Below, piece after piece: positions 15,701 to 23,903 of a stretch of DNA of 30,216 nt. A model generated the notes under the pieces. The model searched no databases. It saw nothing but the letters and a program-made list of their open reading frames with translations, and had not been told where the DNA came from. Made by a program: the position numbers and the translations under genes. This DNA is from JAVKSL01 sp039583695 (GTDB lineage: Bacteria; Actinomycetota; Acidimicrobiia; Acidimicrobiales; JAJPHD01). Location of the stretch: contig JAVKSL010000033.1 of the NCBI GenBank assembly GCA_039583695.1, positions 1-30,216 of the forward strand. Reading direction: 5' to 3'. Position 1 is the first letter of the stretch. Every line of letters starts with the position of its first letter.

Positions 15701-16651
15701 CTACCTCGTTCCGCCAGCAGAGATGGGCGCCACGTCGCCCACGTAGGCTCGGTCGACGTGATCGACGCTGAAGCCGAGGTGGCGATAAAGAGCCAGTGCA
15801 GGTACATTCGCCGAGTCGACGTAGAGCATGGCGGTGCTCAACCCGGCGTCGGCGAGCCAGCGCAGGCCTGAGATCAACAGGGGTCGGGCCAGGCCGTGAC
15901 CCTGGAAGTCCGGGTCCACCGCCAGGACGTAGATCTCCCCGAGCGGGGGAGTGAGATCCGCGTGGACCTTGGTCCAGCAGAACCCCGCCAAGCGGCCACC
16001 TTCCTCATGGAGAAGCAGCCCGGCAGGGTCGAACCAGGCCTCGTGCTCCCTGCGGATCAGTGTTGCCAGATCCCAGCCACCCTGTTCCGGGTGCTGGGCG
16101 AATGCCCGGTTGTTCACCTCCAGCCAGGCGGCCTCGTCGGCTCCAGGCCGGAAAGGCCGGCAGCCGAAGTCCCCGGACTCAACCTCGGACACGGGTAGGG
16201 CTCGACGCATCTGCAGGAGCTCCCGGCCGCGGGTCAGGCCGTTGGCCGCGGCGATGTCGTCGTGCTCTGGACGGGGTTTGGGAACCCACAGGTGCACATG
16301 GCCTCCCCCCTCTTGGGCGACGTCGGCGAGGGCAGCTCGGAGCAGGTCCGTTCCCACGGTGCTGGAGGAGTGGCGGTGATGGGGGTCGATGACCAGCTCC
16401 ACAGCCCAGCTGTCCTCGATCCCGGTGCCGCGGCTCACCTGTGCGTAGCCAACCGGGTGTCCGTGCCCCGGCTGGATGGCGATGAATCCGGCGAACCCGG
16501 TGCGCCCTCCGTGGACCAGGTCCAGCCACTGGTGCTCACCCAGCGGTCGGTGTCCGTCCGCCACCGCTGCCAGGTGAAGCAGCGTCGACACGGCCGCGAT
16601 GTCGGCCTCACCCAACCGGCGTTTGATCAGGAGGCGGACGTCATCGCTCAC
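15701..16651 (-). CDS. mshD: Mycothiol synthase MshD
   Basis: MshD acetylates Cys-GlcN-Ins, the last step of mycothiol synthesis; mycothiol is confined to actinobacteria. The 316-aa product is two tandem GNAT domains. The second is well conserved, with GEIYVLAVDPDFQGHGLARP, STAMLYVDSANVPALALYRHLGF split after NVPAL, and a final DHVDRAYV. The N-terminal domain is weaker, as usual for MshD. GTG at 16651 follows a TACGGT box by 7 nt. The gene lies downstream of the 815-aa membrane protein gene on the same strand, with 92 bp between. Confidence 0.92.
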   Translation of the reverse strand: MSDDVRLLIKRRLGEADIAAVSTLLHLAAVADGHRPLGEHQWLDLVHGGRTGFAGFIAIQPGHGHPVGYAQVSRGTGIEDSWAVELVIDPHHRHSSSTVGTDLLRAALADVAQEGGGHVHLWVPKPRPEHDDIAAANGLTRGRELLQMRRALPVSEVESGDFGCRPFRPGADEAAWLEVNNRAFAQHPEQGGWDLATLIRREHEAWFDPAGLLLHEEGGRLAGFCWTKVHADLTPPLGEIYVLAVDPDFQGHGLARPLLISGLRWLADAGLSTAMLYVDSANVPALALYRHLGFSVDHVDRAYVGDVAPISAGGTR

Positions 16652-16658
16652 CTGCGCG

Positions 16659-16664
16659 ACCGTA
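16659..16664 (-). promoter_or_regulatory. Candidate -10 box of mshD
   Basis: TACGGT on the minus strand (16664-16659) ends 7 nt before the mshD GTG. It is identical in sequence and spacing to the box before prs. Confidence 0.4.
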
Positions 16665-16743
16665 GCGCCGGGAGGGCGAGCTTCGCAGCCAACGCCGCGT
16701 GGTGGAGCATCGGAGCCATGGCACACAACCTGGCCCGTTGGAG

Positions 16744-19191
16744 CTAAATGTAGTTGTGTCGGATGAGGTGCCGTGTAGCGAACCAGCCTGGTATCGCCGG
16801 GATGTAGTTGACGACCAGCTGGTTGGCGAGAGTGGCGGCGACAGCCGCATTGGTGGGGACGCCGAGCCCGATGAGAACCGCAGTAAGGCCGACGCCTCCC
16901 ACGACGGCGATTCCCCCGGGGATCGGTATGAGAGCGGCGAGGGAACCGACACCGATATATATGGCGAGCACGGTCCAGAATGACAGCGTGACGCCGAATG
17001 CACGCAGGCAGGCGAGAAGGCAAAGACCGTACAGCAGGCTCACGATCAAGTTGCCCCCGACAATGAGCGAGAGCTGCCGGAGGCTCCTCATCGCAGTCCA
17101 GATGGTTGTGATCGCTCCCTTGACCGGCGGAAGGACCGCGCGGCGCATCCGTGGGACTCCGAAGACAAGCGCGGCTACGACTCCCAGTCCGAAGATTGCC
17201 AGCGAAACGACCTTCAGCAGTCCATGCACGGGAACGCTTCCCAGATGGAGGGGGTTGGGCGCGAGCCAGACGGCCAGAGCGAACAATGGCAGCTGGGTGA
17301 TCACCGTGCCGACGGTGCTGAGGAGGCCCCCTGCGGCTACCGCAGCCGGGAGGTCTGCCCCTTCACGCTGCAGGAACCGGATCTGGAACCCGATGCCGCC
17401 AATGACGGGGATCACAAGATTCGAGAACGACATGGCGACTTGGAGCTCGGTGGTTGGCCAGAGAGGGAGCCGGAGCGGCAAGGTTCCCATCAGCGCCACC
17501 GCGTAGAAGATGTTGGTGGCTAATGAGACCAAAAGGGCCACTAAGGCCCACCCCCACTGGGCGTGGCTGGTGACGGCCCAAACCTTTGCCGGATCGCCGA
17601 TCTGAGCGAGAAGCACAGCAACGGCAACCAGGGAGCCGGCCGCCAGCAGCGCGCTGCTGGGCCGCAAACGCTGGAGCTTTTGGAGAGCAGGGGGTTCAAC
17701 ACCAACCCTGTCTGCGGCCAACCGGCGGATCGCATCCATCCGTTGGTGGACGTCCCGGTGATGGGGTCCCAGTCTGGCCCGGGTCTGGCGGCGGAGTGCC
17801 TCTGGCTGGAGGAAGGGGAGCGCAGGCACGACGTTGTCGCTCCCGAGGGTGTTAGCACAGGCGGCAACTGCCCGCTCGTCTCCGACGATTCCGGCCGTGG
17901 CTGCCAGGAGCTCGGCGACGTCCTTTGCACGTCGATACCGGGACCTTGCCGTCTCTGACGTTGCTGCGGTGGCGAACGAGACGACCCCGGGGGTGTCGTT
18001 CGAGATGACTACGTGGGCGGCGTCGAGGGCACCGTGAGCAATCCCGGCTGCGTGCAGCTTGGCCACCTCGCGCCAGAGATCCATCAGGAGCCTATCGGAG
18101 ACTGCGCCAGCTTCGAGCTCGTTGAGCCTTGAGCCTTCAAGGGGCCGGAGGATCAGGAGCGCCGTTCCTGGCCCCGCCTGACCGACGAATACCACCTTGG
18201 GTACGAGGACTCCAGCCGCACCGGCGAGAAGTGTCATGCAGGCTTCGTGCTCGACCTGCTGGAGCCGACTCATCTGCAGCGGTGGGGCCGGCTCCTTGTA
18301 GGCGACGAAGCGCCAGGTCTTGGCCAGGAGCTGGGCGTTGCGCTCGTCCCGCCCGATCACCTTGACCTCGAGAGGACCAGCCTGATCGGCTGAATCGAAC
18401 ACAGTGGCATCGGGACCCTGGTAGGAGGACAGACGAACTGAGCTGGTGGCGATACCGGCGTGTGCCAGAGTGGCTTCGAGCTGCAAGATCGAAGGTTGGC
18501 CGCTTGGGGATCCGAAGCCCAGATGGGTCGCCGCGGCCATGCCCCATCCGACGAAAAGAGCTACGAGGAGCGCCGCTAGCAGGTCGTTTGGATACGTGGT
18601 CCCCACGTACGCTCCTCCTAGCACGAGCGCAACAACCAGCACCCGACCGAGTCGACGGGTCGGGCGAGTTACGTAGGGGCCAGCCGTGGCGACCACGGCA
18701 ACCACCACGGAGAGGTGGACCAGCGGAGAGCCCGGCAAGACCCCGGCGTGGGTGAGGATCCTCAAGCTGGCACGAAGGCCGATCTGGCTGACCACCTCCG
18801 ACTCCAGGATCCGGGAAACCACCCACGCCACCAATCCCGACAGCAGGAGGTCCCGGGCCAGTCGCCACCTTCGACCGACCACGGCTGCAGCAACGACCAA
18901 ACCCACGGCCCATAAGGTGCCGATCCCCTCCAGCGCTCGGAACAGGGCCAGGAACCCGCTCGGCAATGAGTTGAACAGCCGAAAGATGTTTAGCTCGGTA
19001 GTGCCGGGGAGCTGGGTCTGCTCGGCGACGAGGACGGCCAGCAGCACCGAGGCACAGATGAGGCGGACCAGGTCGGAGAGGCGCCGACGGCTGGGCTCTT
19101 CGGACGTGCGTCCGAACGCCGGGCGTAGGCGCAGCGCGGCAGAGCCAGCGAAACGCAATGGGGAAAGGCGATACGCCCTGTCGGCGCTCAC
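16744..19191 (-). CDS. Large membrane protein: PAP2-like region, pseudokinase-like domain and flippase-like (LPG synthase TM / UPF0104) domain
   Basis: An 815-aa protein in three parts. Residues ~40-220 hold several membrane helices with TTYPNDLLAALLVALFVGWG, resembling the last PAP2 motif but with threonine where the catalytic histidine would be. Residues ~230-500 look like a kinase fold: Lys277 in LEVKVIG and Glu316 in VEHEAC are kept, but the catalytic loop reads HGALDAAHVV (386-395), with Ala and His in place of the Asp and Asn of HGDLxxxN. VSFATA stands at the DFG position, so phosphotransfer is unlikely. Residues ~510-810 form a UPF0104/lysylphosphatidylglycerol-synthase-type membrane domain (LIPIPGGIAVVGGVG near the end). 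A lipid-export or envelope role is inference. Start GTG at 19191 has no strong ribosome site. Confidence 0.8.
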   Translation of the reverse strand: MSADRAYRLSPLRFAGSAALRLRPAFGRTSEEPSRRRLSDLVRLICASVLLAVLVAEQTQLPGTTELNIFRLFNSLPSGFLALFRALEGIGTLWAVGLVVAAAVVGRRWRLARDLLLSGLVAWVVSRILESEVVSQIGLRASLRILTHAGVLPGSPLVHLSVVVAVVATAGPYVTRPTRRLGRVLVVALVLGGAYVGTTYPNDLLAALLVALFVGWGMAAATHLGFGSPSGQPSILQLEATLAHAGIATSSVRLSSYQGPDATVFDSADQAGPLEVKVIGRDERNAQLLAKTWRFVAYKEPAPPLQMSRLQQVEHEACMTLLAGAAGVLVPKVVFVGQAGPGTALLILRPLEGSRLNELEAGAVSDRLLMDLWREVAKLHAAGIAHGALDAAHVVISNDTPGVVSFATAATSETARSRYRRAKDVAELLAATAGIVGDERAVAACANTLGSDNVVPALPFLQPEALRRQTRARLGPHHRDVHQRMDAIRRLAADRVGVEPPALQKLQRLRPSSALLAAGSLVAVAVLLAQIGDPAKVWAVTSHAQWGWALVALLVSLATNIFYAVALMGTLPLRLPLWPTTELQVAMSFSNLVIPVIGGIGFQIRFLQREGADLPAAVAAGGLLSTVGTVITQLPLFALAVWLAPNPLHLGSVPVHGLLKVVSLAIFGLGVVAALVFGVPRMRRAVLPPVKGAITTIWTAMRSLRQLSLIVGGNLIVSLLYGLCLLACLRAFGVTLSFWTVLAIYIGVGSLAALIPIPGGIAVVGGVGLTAVLIGLGVPTNAAVAATLANQLVVNYIPAIPGWFATRHLIRHNYI

Positions 19192-19457
19192 GGCTGGCTC
19201 TCTTATCCCAGCACAGGGGCAATCATTGTGTGCATTGTCAGGAGAGGAGCGGCGCGGACCACCATCGACCCGATTGTCCCCTGCTCATGGTGAGGCCGTC
19301 GTCGATGTCATCGTCATCCACTGACGCTAACGCCAAGCTCGGTCCAGTCATCCCCATTGGGCAAACGCTCGTTGTGCCCGGGGCAAGCCCCCCACAGGTG
19401 GTTTCCTGGAACCCCCTGACGCCGCGACGCGATCCCTGCTTGCTATCGTGCGCCATC
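19192..19457. promoter_or_regulatory. Divergent intergenic region with -10 box for the LCP gene
   Basis: 266 bp between two divergent genes. TATCGT at 19444-19449 ends 8 nt before the LCP GTG at 19458, consistent with leaderless transcription. No coding sequence of convincing quality is present. The LCP frame is open upstream through this region, but the residues are not like the family. Confidence 0.4.
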
Positions 19458-21173
19458 GTGACAAGCAACGCCCCCCGCCAGGAGGCCATCTCCCGGCAAA
19501 GCCTGCCGCCGAGAGCAGGTCCGAACGAGGAGGCCCTGCGCCGCTTGGGTGACATGCTGGACACCAAGAGGCACCCGGCTCACCGCAAAAGGATCTCGAG
19601 ACGCCAGCGTTTGACCAGGCGCGCCATCGCGGTCCTTCTCGCCTTGGCGGTGGCAGTGATCGGTGGGGTCGCTGGCTATGGCTGGTATCTCAACCGCCAG
19701 ATCACCCGCATCAGCGTGAACAACCTCACCGCGCCGCCCGCGAGCGGTCCCGACGCCAACACGGAAAATATCTTGATGGTCGGGTCCACCTCCAGGTGCG
19801 CGCTCAAGGTTCAGAACCCTGCCTATGGCCTCTGCCAGGGATCCGCCACTTCCCGACCGGTGAATGGGGTGAACGCAGATGTCATCATGATCCTGCACCT
19901 GAATCCCAACAAGCACTCGATCTCCCTGCTGTCCATCCCGCGTGACCTCTTCCTTCCGAACGCCCGGTCCGGCCCCGGCGGCGGCTACAAGATCGACGCA
20001 GCCCTTTACCAGGGGCCATCGCAGCTGGTCAACGTCATCGAGGAGGACTTCGGCATCCCCATCCAGCACTACGTGGTCCTCAATTTCGACACTTTCGCCG
20101 GGGTGGTGAACGCCCTCGGCGGTCTGAAGATGTACTTCCCGATGCCAGTATTTGATGCCTACTCGGGTCTGAACGTGCCCACGGCGGGGTGCATCAGCCT
20201 CAACGGGGTGCAGGCGCTGCAGGTCGTACGGTCTCGTCACCTCCAGTACAAGGGACCCGGGGTTACCACCGACAACCACGCCTACTGGCCGTACGAGCTC
20301 CAGAGCGACCTCGGTCGGATCATCCGGGACCATGAGTTCCTCCGGGTTCTCGCCGCTGCGGTACGCAAGCAGGGCCTCGGCAACCCGGTCACAGACCAGA
20401 GCCTTGTGGCTGCGGTGGCTCCTCAGCTGACGGTGGACCGCGGCTTCTCCGCGGTGCAGATGATGCGACTCGTGATGGACTTCCACTCCGTGAGCGTGAG
20501 CTCTGCTCCACAGCTCACCTTGCCGGTGTCGGTGGGACCCAACCAGTCCTATGTTTACCAGGGATATCCCAAGGGAGACGTGGAGTTCCCGGCCGCAGTC
20601 CCCGACCAGAGCACTATCCACTCCTTCCTCCAGATCGGCTCGTCGACGAACACGATGACAGGAGCCTCGTTGCCATCACCTTCATCGGTCACTGTCTCGG
20701 TGCTCAACGGGACCGGCAGCTCCAATCAGGCGGCAACCACCCAGTCGGCGCTGCAGGCTCTCGGCTTCAAGGGCGTCGGTGTGGGTGACTTCACGCCCCT
20801 CGCGACTCAGTCCGAGACACTTGTCCAGTACTCCAGCCCGTCGACCCTTGGTGCCGCGGAGGAGGTCATGCGTTCGATGTCCGGCGCGGTGACGCTGGTG
20901 AGAGGACCCACCGCTGACGGAGCACAGGTGACTGTGGTGACAGGGACGCAGTTCGCCGTGGACACACCTACGGTCCCTACAGGAGGCACCAGCGCGTCCA
21001 GCGCACCAGGTACCTCAGCGCCCTCGACGGCAGTGACCGGCGCCCCGCGCCCCAGCTCCGCAGTTTCCCAGGCGGCCGCCAACGCAGGGTTCCAGCCTCC
21101 CTCGCCGGCCTCCTCGTCGCTCAAGCCATGGGATCCCCGCTCATGCACCGCGTCAGGCGGTGCAGGCTCATAA
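19458..21173 (+). CDS. LytR-CpsA-Psr (LCP) family cell-wall ligase with LytR_C domain
   Basis: LCP enzymes attach undecaprenyl-linked glycopolymers to peptidoglycan (in mycolic-acid actinobacteria, arabinogalactan) on the outer face of the membrane. The 571-aa product has a basic cytoplasmic N-terminus, one membrane helix at ~55-77, and the LCP domain from ~100: ADVIMILHLNPNKHSISLLS, then IPRDLFL, YKIDAALYQGP, LNFDTFAGVVNALGG, and VVRSRHLQY. A LytR_C domain (TVSVLNGTGSSNQAATTQSA) follows from ~410. A Ser/Thr/Ala/Pro-rich tail ends the protein. The start is uncertain: the GTG at 19458 is supported by the TATCGT box, and upstream in-frame starts exist. It is the last housekeeping gene before the island. 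Confidence 0.9.
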   Translation: MTSNAPRQEAISRQSLPPRAGPNEEALRRLGDMLDTKRHPAHRKRISRRQRLTRRAIAVLLALAVAVIGGVAGYGWYLNRQITRISVNNLTAPPASGPDANTENILMVGSTSRCALKVQNPAYGLCQGSATSRPVNGVNADVIMILHLNPNKHSISLLSIPRDLFLPNARSGPGGGYKIDAALYQGPSQLVNVIEEDFGIPIQHYVVLNFDTFAGVVNALGGLKMYFPMPVFDAYSGLNVPTAGCISLNGVQALQVVRSRHLQYKGPGVTTDNHAYWPYELQSDLGRIIRDHEFLRVLAAAVRKQGLGNPVTDQSLVAAVAPQLTVDRGFSAVQMMRLVMDFHSVSVSSAPQLTLPVSVGPNQSYVYQGYPKGDVEFPAAVPDQSTIHSFLQIGSSTNTMTGASLPSPSSVTVSVLNGTGSSNQAATTQSALQALGFKGVGVGDFTPLATQSETLVQYSSPSTLGAAEEVMRSMSGAVTLVRGPTADGAQVTVVTGTQFAVDTPTVPTGGTSASSAPGTSAPSTAVTGAPRPSSAVSQAAANAGFQPPSPASSSLKPWDPRSCTASGGAGS

Positions 21174-21178
21174 GAGCC
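21145..21178 (+). terminator. Two hairpins at the end of the LCP gene
   Basis: GCACCG/CGGTGC (21145-21163) and GGCTC/GAGCC (21165-21178, with the stop codon in its loop) can form adjacent stems. No T-run follows, so intrinsic termination is only a possibility. Confidence 0.25.
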
Positions 21179-21321
21179 GGCCCCATGTGCGGCAGGTTTC
21201 GTGGTGAGCATGCCCAGCTGATACCAGCTCAGTCGATGCCTGCGGGCCACAGCGGTCACTGTGGTGCTGCACTGTTTGGAACCGCTTAGAGGCCTGCGGA
21301 AAACCGCCGTGTAGGCTGTTC

Positions 21322-21363
21322 CAGGGAGAGGTGCGAGAGCGGCCGAATCGGACTCACTGCTAA
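21322..21363 (+). repeat. Left 42-bp direct repeat: 5' half of tRNA-Ser(GCU), putative island attachment site
   Basis: These 42 bp are identical to 29964-30005. From 21325 they are the tRNA-Ser(GCU) 5' acceptor strand, D arm, 5' anticodon stem and the whole anticodon loop CTGCTAA. Identity stops exactly at the last loop base. A TAGGCT box lies 7 nt before the tRNA start, so this copy keeps a promoter, but the following DNA does not complete a cloverleaf. It is a tRNA fragment left by insertion or partial duplication. Confidence 0.88.
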
Positions 21364-21722
21364 AGGTCTGATGACGGGTACCGAAGCTTCTCCACGACCT
21401 GCAAGTTTGCGAGAAGTGCCTGCTCAGGCCGCAGTTGTCGCTCCGAACGCGTTGTCTAGTGGCTGCCATTTTTTGTCACCGACCGTCGTGCAGGAGTGAA
21501 AGTGAGATGAAACCAGAGGGCGCTTTGAGGAGCGTCGTCCCCCTGGCGTGGCAGAGGCTCCGCCTGTTGTCTTCCGGCAGGACTCGAACCAGGCACCGGC
21601 TCGAGTAATTGCCGTCGAGCGGGCGGTTCATTTCATCCGCCGGTAATCGGTTGTCGGTAGCGAGCCGGCACGATGTGGTTGACCCGTCGCAGTCACAGCC
21701 GCACGCTACGATGACGTTCATG
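21364..21722. other. Island left end, no recognisable gene
   Basis: About 360 bp between the tRNA-Ser fragment and the group II intron. The first ~30 bp contain ACGGGTACCGA, faintly like the variable/T-arm of tRNA-Ser (ACGGGTCCGA). A leftward open frame exists (about 21476-21910 on the minus strand), but it runs across the intron 5' end and resembles no family I know. Confidence 0.5.
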
Positions 21723-22282
21723 GTGCGTCCTGAAAGCTGGACCAGACCTGCGGGTGTGAGTCCCGTCCGGGTAGTCGCCGGAGAGCCCGGTAGCAGGCCC
21801 CGGTTCGTCGTCGAGAGGCGGCGGGCTGAGCGGGGTGTCAAAAGCCTCTTTGGAAGGAGCAAGCGTGCGGGCCGTAGTGCCATCAGGCGCGAGTCCTGCA
21901 GCCTCGTCACATTTACAACGGGGGAGCCGAGCCGCTCATGTCACGGTGAAGGCCCATGTCCGACCTACCGGCGCTCCGGAGTTGCCTTGGTTGGGTCCTC
22001 CCGGGGTAAGGGGAGCGGCACGTACGCACGGTTTGGTTCGGAACAGGAGAGACCCGTCTTCCCAGCCTTGTCAGCAAAGACCGCTCGTATAAGCCGATGG
22101 TGAAGTCGAGCGGAGGGAAGCGGGAGTCCGACGGGGCCATAGTACTGATGATCGCTGCGAGAAACGCGGCGGGAGGGAAGGACCCCGACTTCGGTCACGC
22201 TTGTCATGGAGTGAGCTCGTGCAAGGACATGGCCGGGACCGCTCGGCCCAACCATCCCGGCGGGTGTAAGCCCGTCGTCAAC

Positions 22283-22327
22283 GTGCGAGAGTTCCAGGGC
22301 CGGCTATGGGCTACGGCCAAGGAGTCG
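22283..22327 (+). pseudogene. Possible N-terminal remnant of the intron-encoded reverse transcriptase
   Basis: From a GTG at 22283 the plus strand reads VREFQGRLWATAKES. This is like the first residues of some bacterial group II intron proteins (VRELQxxLYxxAK). Similarity ends after about 15 codons and domain V follows 110 bp later, as if the body of the gene was deleted. The match is short. Confidence 0.35.
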
Positions 22328-22437
22328 TCTCTGCCCCGATGTGCTGTCGATGACCCCAGGTGCGGTGACTGCGCGTCTGGTGACAGTGGCTCGGGTCTAC
22401 GAGGAGGCTGCGTAACCATGCTGAGAAGACCGTCGGT

Positions 22438-22470
22438 GAGCTGTATGCGGGAGAACCGCACGTACAGTTC
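22438..22470 (+). ncRNA. Group II intron domain V
   Basis: The 33-nt hairpin has GAGCTGTA pairing with TACAGTTC, then TGCGG pairing with CCGCA. The 2-nt CG bulge sits between the helices on the 3' strand, and GAGAA forms the loop. It contains the catalytic AGC triad. The loop is one base off the canonical form, but overall this is the most diagnostic part of the intron. Confidence 0.85.
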
Positions 22471-22642
22471 GAAGGGCGGGTGCTGGAAACGGAGCAATGC
22501 TGTTCGGTCCACTGCGGGTCCCAGGTCGGTGTGCTGAGAAATGCCACCTCAACGACCTGGTCGGGACCCAGCCGAAGAGCTGAGCCACCGCGCCAGCACT
22601 CGACCCAAGTCACAGGCTGCGAGTCCGCTGAGGGTGACGCCG

Positions 22643-22816
22643 ATGGTCATCGAGTCGGCCGATGACGCCGAGATGCAAGAGGCTGTCACTGCCACCCTCG
22701 CCGCTGCAGGTGTCAGCGTCGAGGAGCTTCGCCGGCAGGCGGCCGAGAGCCGCTTCGTGTCCGAGCGCGCACGCAGGGCGTGGTTCGTCGTCTCGCCCTT
22801 CCTTGCCTCCCGCTGA
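22643..22816 (+). CDS. Small protein of unknown function, first gene of an overlapping pair
   Basis: A 57-aa acidic protein, not recognised. It reads MVIESADDAEMQEAVTATLA, then AAGVSVEELRRQAAESRF and RARRAWFVVSPFLASR. The middle has the look of a short helical, antitoxin-like or adaptor peptide. The ATG at 22643 has AGGGTG about 6 nt upstream. Its stop lies 14 bp inside the proposed start of the next gene, which implies coupled translation. The small-plus-larger layout recalls toxin-antitoxin operons, but nothing in the sequence proves that. Confidence 0.6.
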   Translation: MVIESADDAEMQEAVTATLAAAGVSVEELRRQAAESRFVSERARRAWFVVSPFLASR

Positions 22817-23462
22817 TCTCGGCACCCAGGCCCGGGGCTTCGCCCAAGAGGTCACGACGCTTCTCAACGCCACGATCACCGACGGGGTGACCTTCAGCGC
22901 GGTCATCGGGCGCCCTTCGGGGGCGTTGGTCCTCGGTCGGGGCGTGACCAAGACGAACCTGGACCCCCAGGCCGTGCCCTTGACCCTCGGGCGCCGGGAC
23001 CCGAGTGCCTGGCTGTGGGTGGCCTTCGTCCTCGGGCCCGACCCCGAAGGCGAGCACCTGACCGTGTACAAGTCGGGCTTCGCCCTCTACGTCGATCCCG
23101 ATCGCGACCAGATGATGCTGCACTATGACTACGAGCGCGAACCCGCGCACAGCTACCCGCCTGCCCATGTCCAAGTCCACGGCGTCGCCCAGCATCTGTC
23201 CGATCTGTCGGAGCGGAGATCCGGTCAGCGCAAGGATTTGCAGGACTTCCACTTCCCTGTCGGCAGGCGCCGGTACCGGCCGAGCATCGAAGACGTGGTC
23301 AAGTTCAGCATCACCGAAGATCTGGCCGACGCCCGACCTCGATGGCGAGACGCCGTCCTGGAGTCCCGCAGCAGGTGGGAAGACCGTCAACTCCGCGCTG
23401 CTGTGAGACGCAACCCCGGCCCCGCCCTTGATCAGCTCCGACGCGACGGGGTCATCCCTTGA
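22803..23462 (+). CDS. Protein of unknown function, second gene of an overlapping pair
   Basis: A 219-aa soluble protein I cannot assign to a characterised family. The N-terminal half is a mixed alpha/beta region with WLWVAFVLGPDPEGEHLTVY and FALYVDPDRDQMMLHYDYER. The middle has AHSYPPAHVQVHGVAQHLS, with several histidines and DFHFPVGRRRYRPSIEDVV. The C-terminus is basic and helical (SRSRWEDRQLRAAVRRNPG). The histidine/aspartate-rich centre could be a metal or catalytic site, which is inference. TTG at 22803 is the best start given the overlap with the upstream gene; no ribosome site precedes it. An open frame continues upstream to 22662. Its stop overlaps the glycosyltransferase fragment. 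Confidence 0.6.
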   Translation: MPPADLGTQARGFAQEVTTLLNATITDGVTFSAVIGRPSGALVLGRGVTKTNLDPQAVPLTLGRRDPSAWLWVAFVLGPDPEGEHLTVYKSGFALYVDPDRDQMMLHYDYEREPAHSYPPAHVQVHGVAQHLSDLSERRSGQRKDLQDFHFPVGRRRYRPSIEDVVKFSITEDLADARPRWRDAVLESRSRWEDRQLRAAVRRNPGPALDQLRRDGVIP

Positions 23463-23740
23463 CCGGGCTAACCGGGGTCCCCTTGGTGGCGGTCCCTGTC
23501 TTCGCCGACCAGTTCGAGAACGGCCGCCGCGTCGCAGCCGCTGGTGCTGGCCTGGTCGTCGAGGTGGACGGCGGCTCGCGCGTCCGTGTCGTCGACGAGC
23601 GGGACGCGCCCCGCATCCGGGACGCCATCGAGGCCGTCCTCGCCACGCCTGGCTACCGAGAGCGGGCGCAGGCGATCGCCGCTACCATGTCCCACGCCCC
23701 GTCCGCCTACGAAGTGCTCGACGCTCTGCGCGACCCATAG
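23459..23740 (+). pseudogene. C-terminal fragment of a GT1-family glycosyltransferase
   Basis: The 93-codon frame begins abruptly with GVPLVAVPVFADQFENGRRV and continues AAAGAGLVVEVD, the donor-binding end of UGT/MGT-type glycosyltransferases. These usually have ~400 residues with an HGG motif just upstream, which is missing here. It finishes with an ordinary family C-terminus (YEVLDALRDP). The junction with the preceding gene is at about 23465, so a deletion has fused the two loci. A TTG at 23459 could start it, but the product would lack the acceptor domain and most of the donor site. Confidence 0.75.
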
Positions 23741-23807
23741 CCCCGACGTAACGCGTCCCCTATTGGCGCTGGCGCCACGTCCCCCAATGCCGGGTACGTG
23801 GGACACG

Positions 23808-23827
23808 CCCGAGGTGCCGATCTGGGC
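23808..23827. repeat. Module-boundary motif, copy A
   Basis: CCCGAGGTGCCGATCTGGGC, 19 of 20 identical to copy B at 25888-25907. It lies between the glycosyltransferase fragment and the 3' end of the AbrB/PIN module. Confidence 0.55.
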
Positions 23828-23903
23828 GGGGACGTGCCGCCGCACCGGTGGGGTTCGGCGGGCGCGTTCTAGGTGTGGCGGGCTACCTTCGATAGAGCGG
23901 CGG

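Larger units (their letters stand above)
21723..22505 (+). ncRNA. Group II intron RNA lacking its reverse-transcriptase ORF
   Basis: The 5' end GTGCG (21723-21727) is the group II consensus. Domain I elements follow, including the CGGGTGTGAGTCCCG stem. Domain V is at 22438-22470. The 3' end in domain VI is only approximate (~22505). Complete bacterial introns are usually 2-3 kb because domain IV carries a reverse transcriptase/maturase; this one is about 0.8 kb and no frame encodes a polymerase domain. It could splice only with a maturase supplied in trans, or it is a relic. It lies in the left part of the island on the plus strand. Confidence 0.8.

Noticed and set aside
21325..21400. A complete second tRNA-Ser
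   Set aside because: After the anticodon loop the sequence cannot form the 3' anticodon stem, T arm or acceptor strand.
21541..21621. A reverse-strand tRNA 3' half (GGTTCGAGTCC on the minus strand)
   Set aside because: The bases around the TTCGAGT loop do not pair as a T stem, and no acceptor or anticodon arm is present.
21364..21722. Integrase remnant next to the left attachment site
   Set aside because: I looked for tyrosine-recombinase R-H-R-Y motifs in both strands of this interval and found none.
21476..21910. Minus-strand frame of 144 codons at the island left end
   Set aside because: It crosses the 5' end of the group II intron and has no recognisable family pattern; a shorter version starting at 21723 is equally unsupported.
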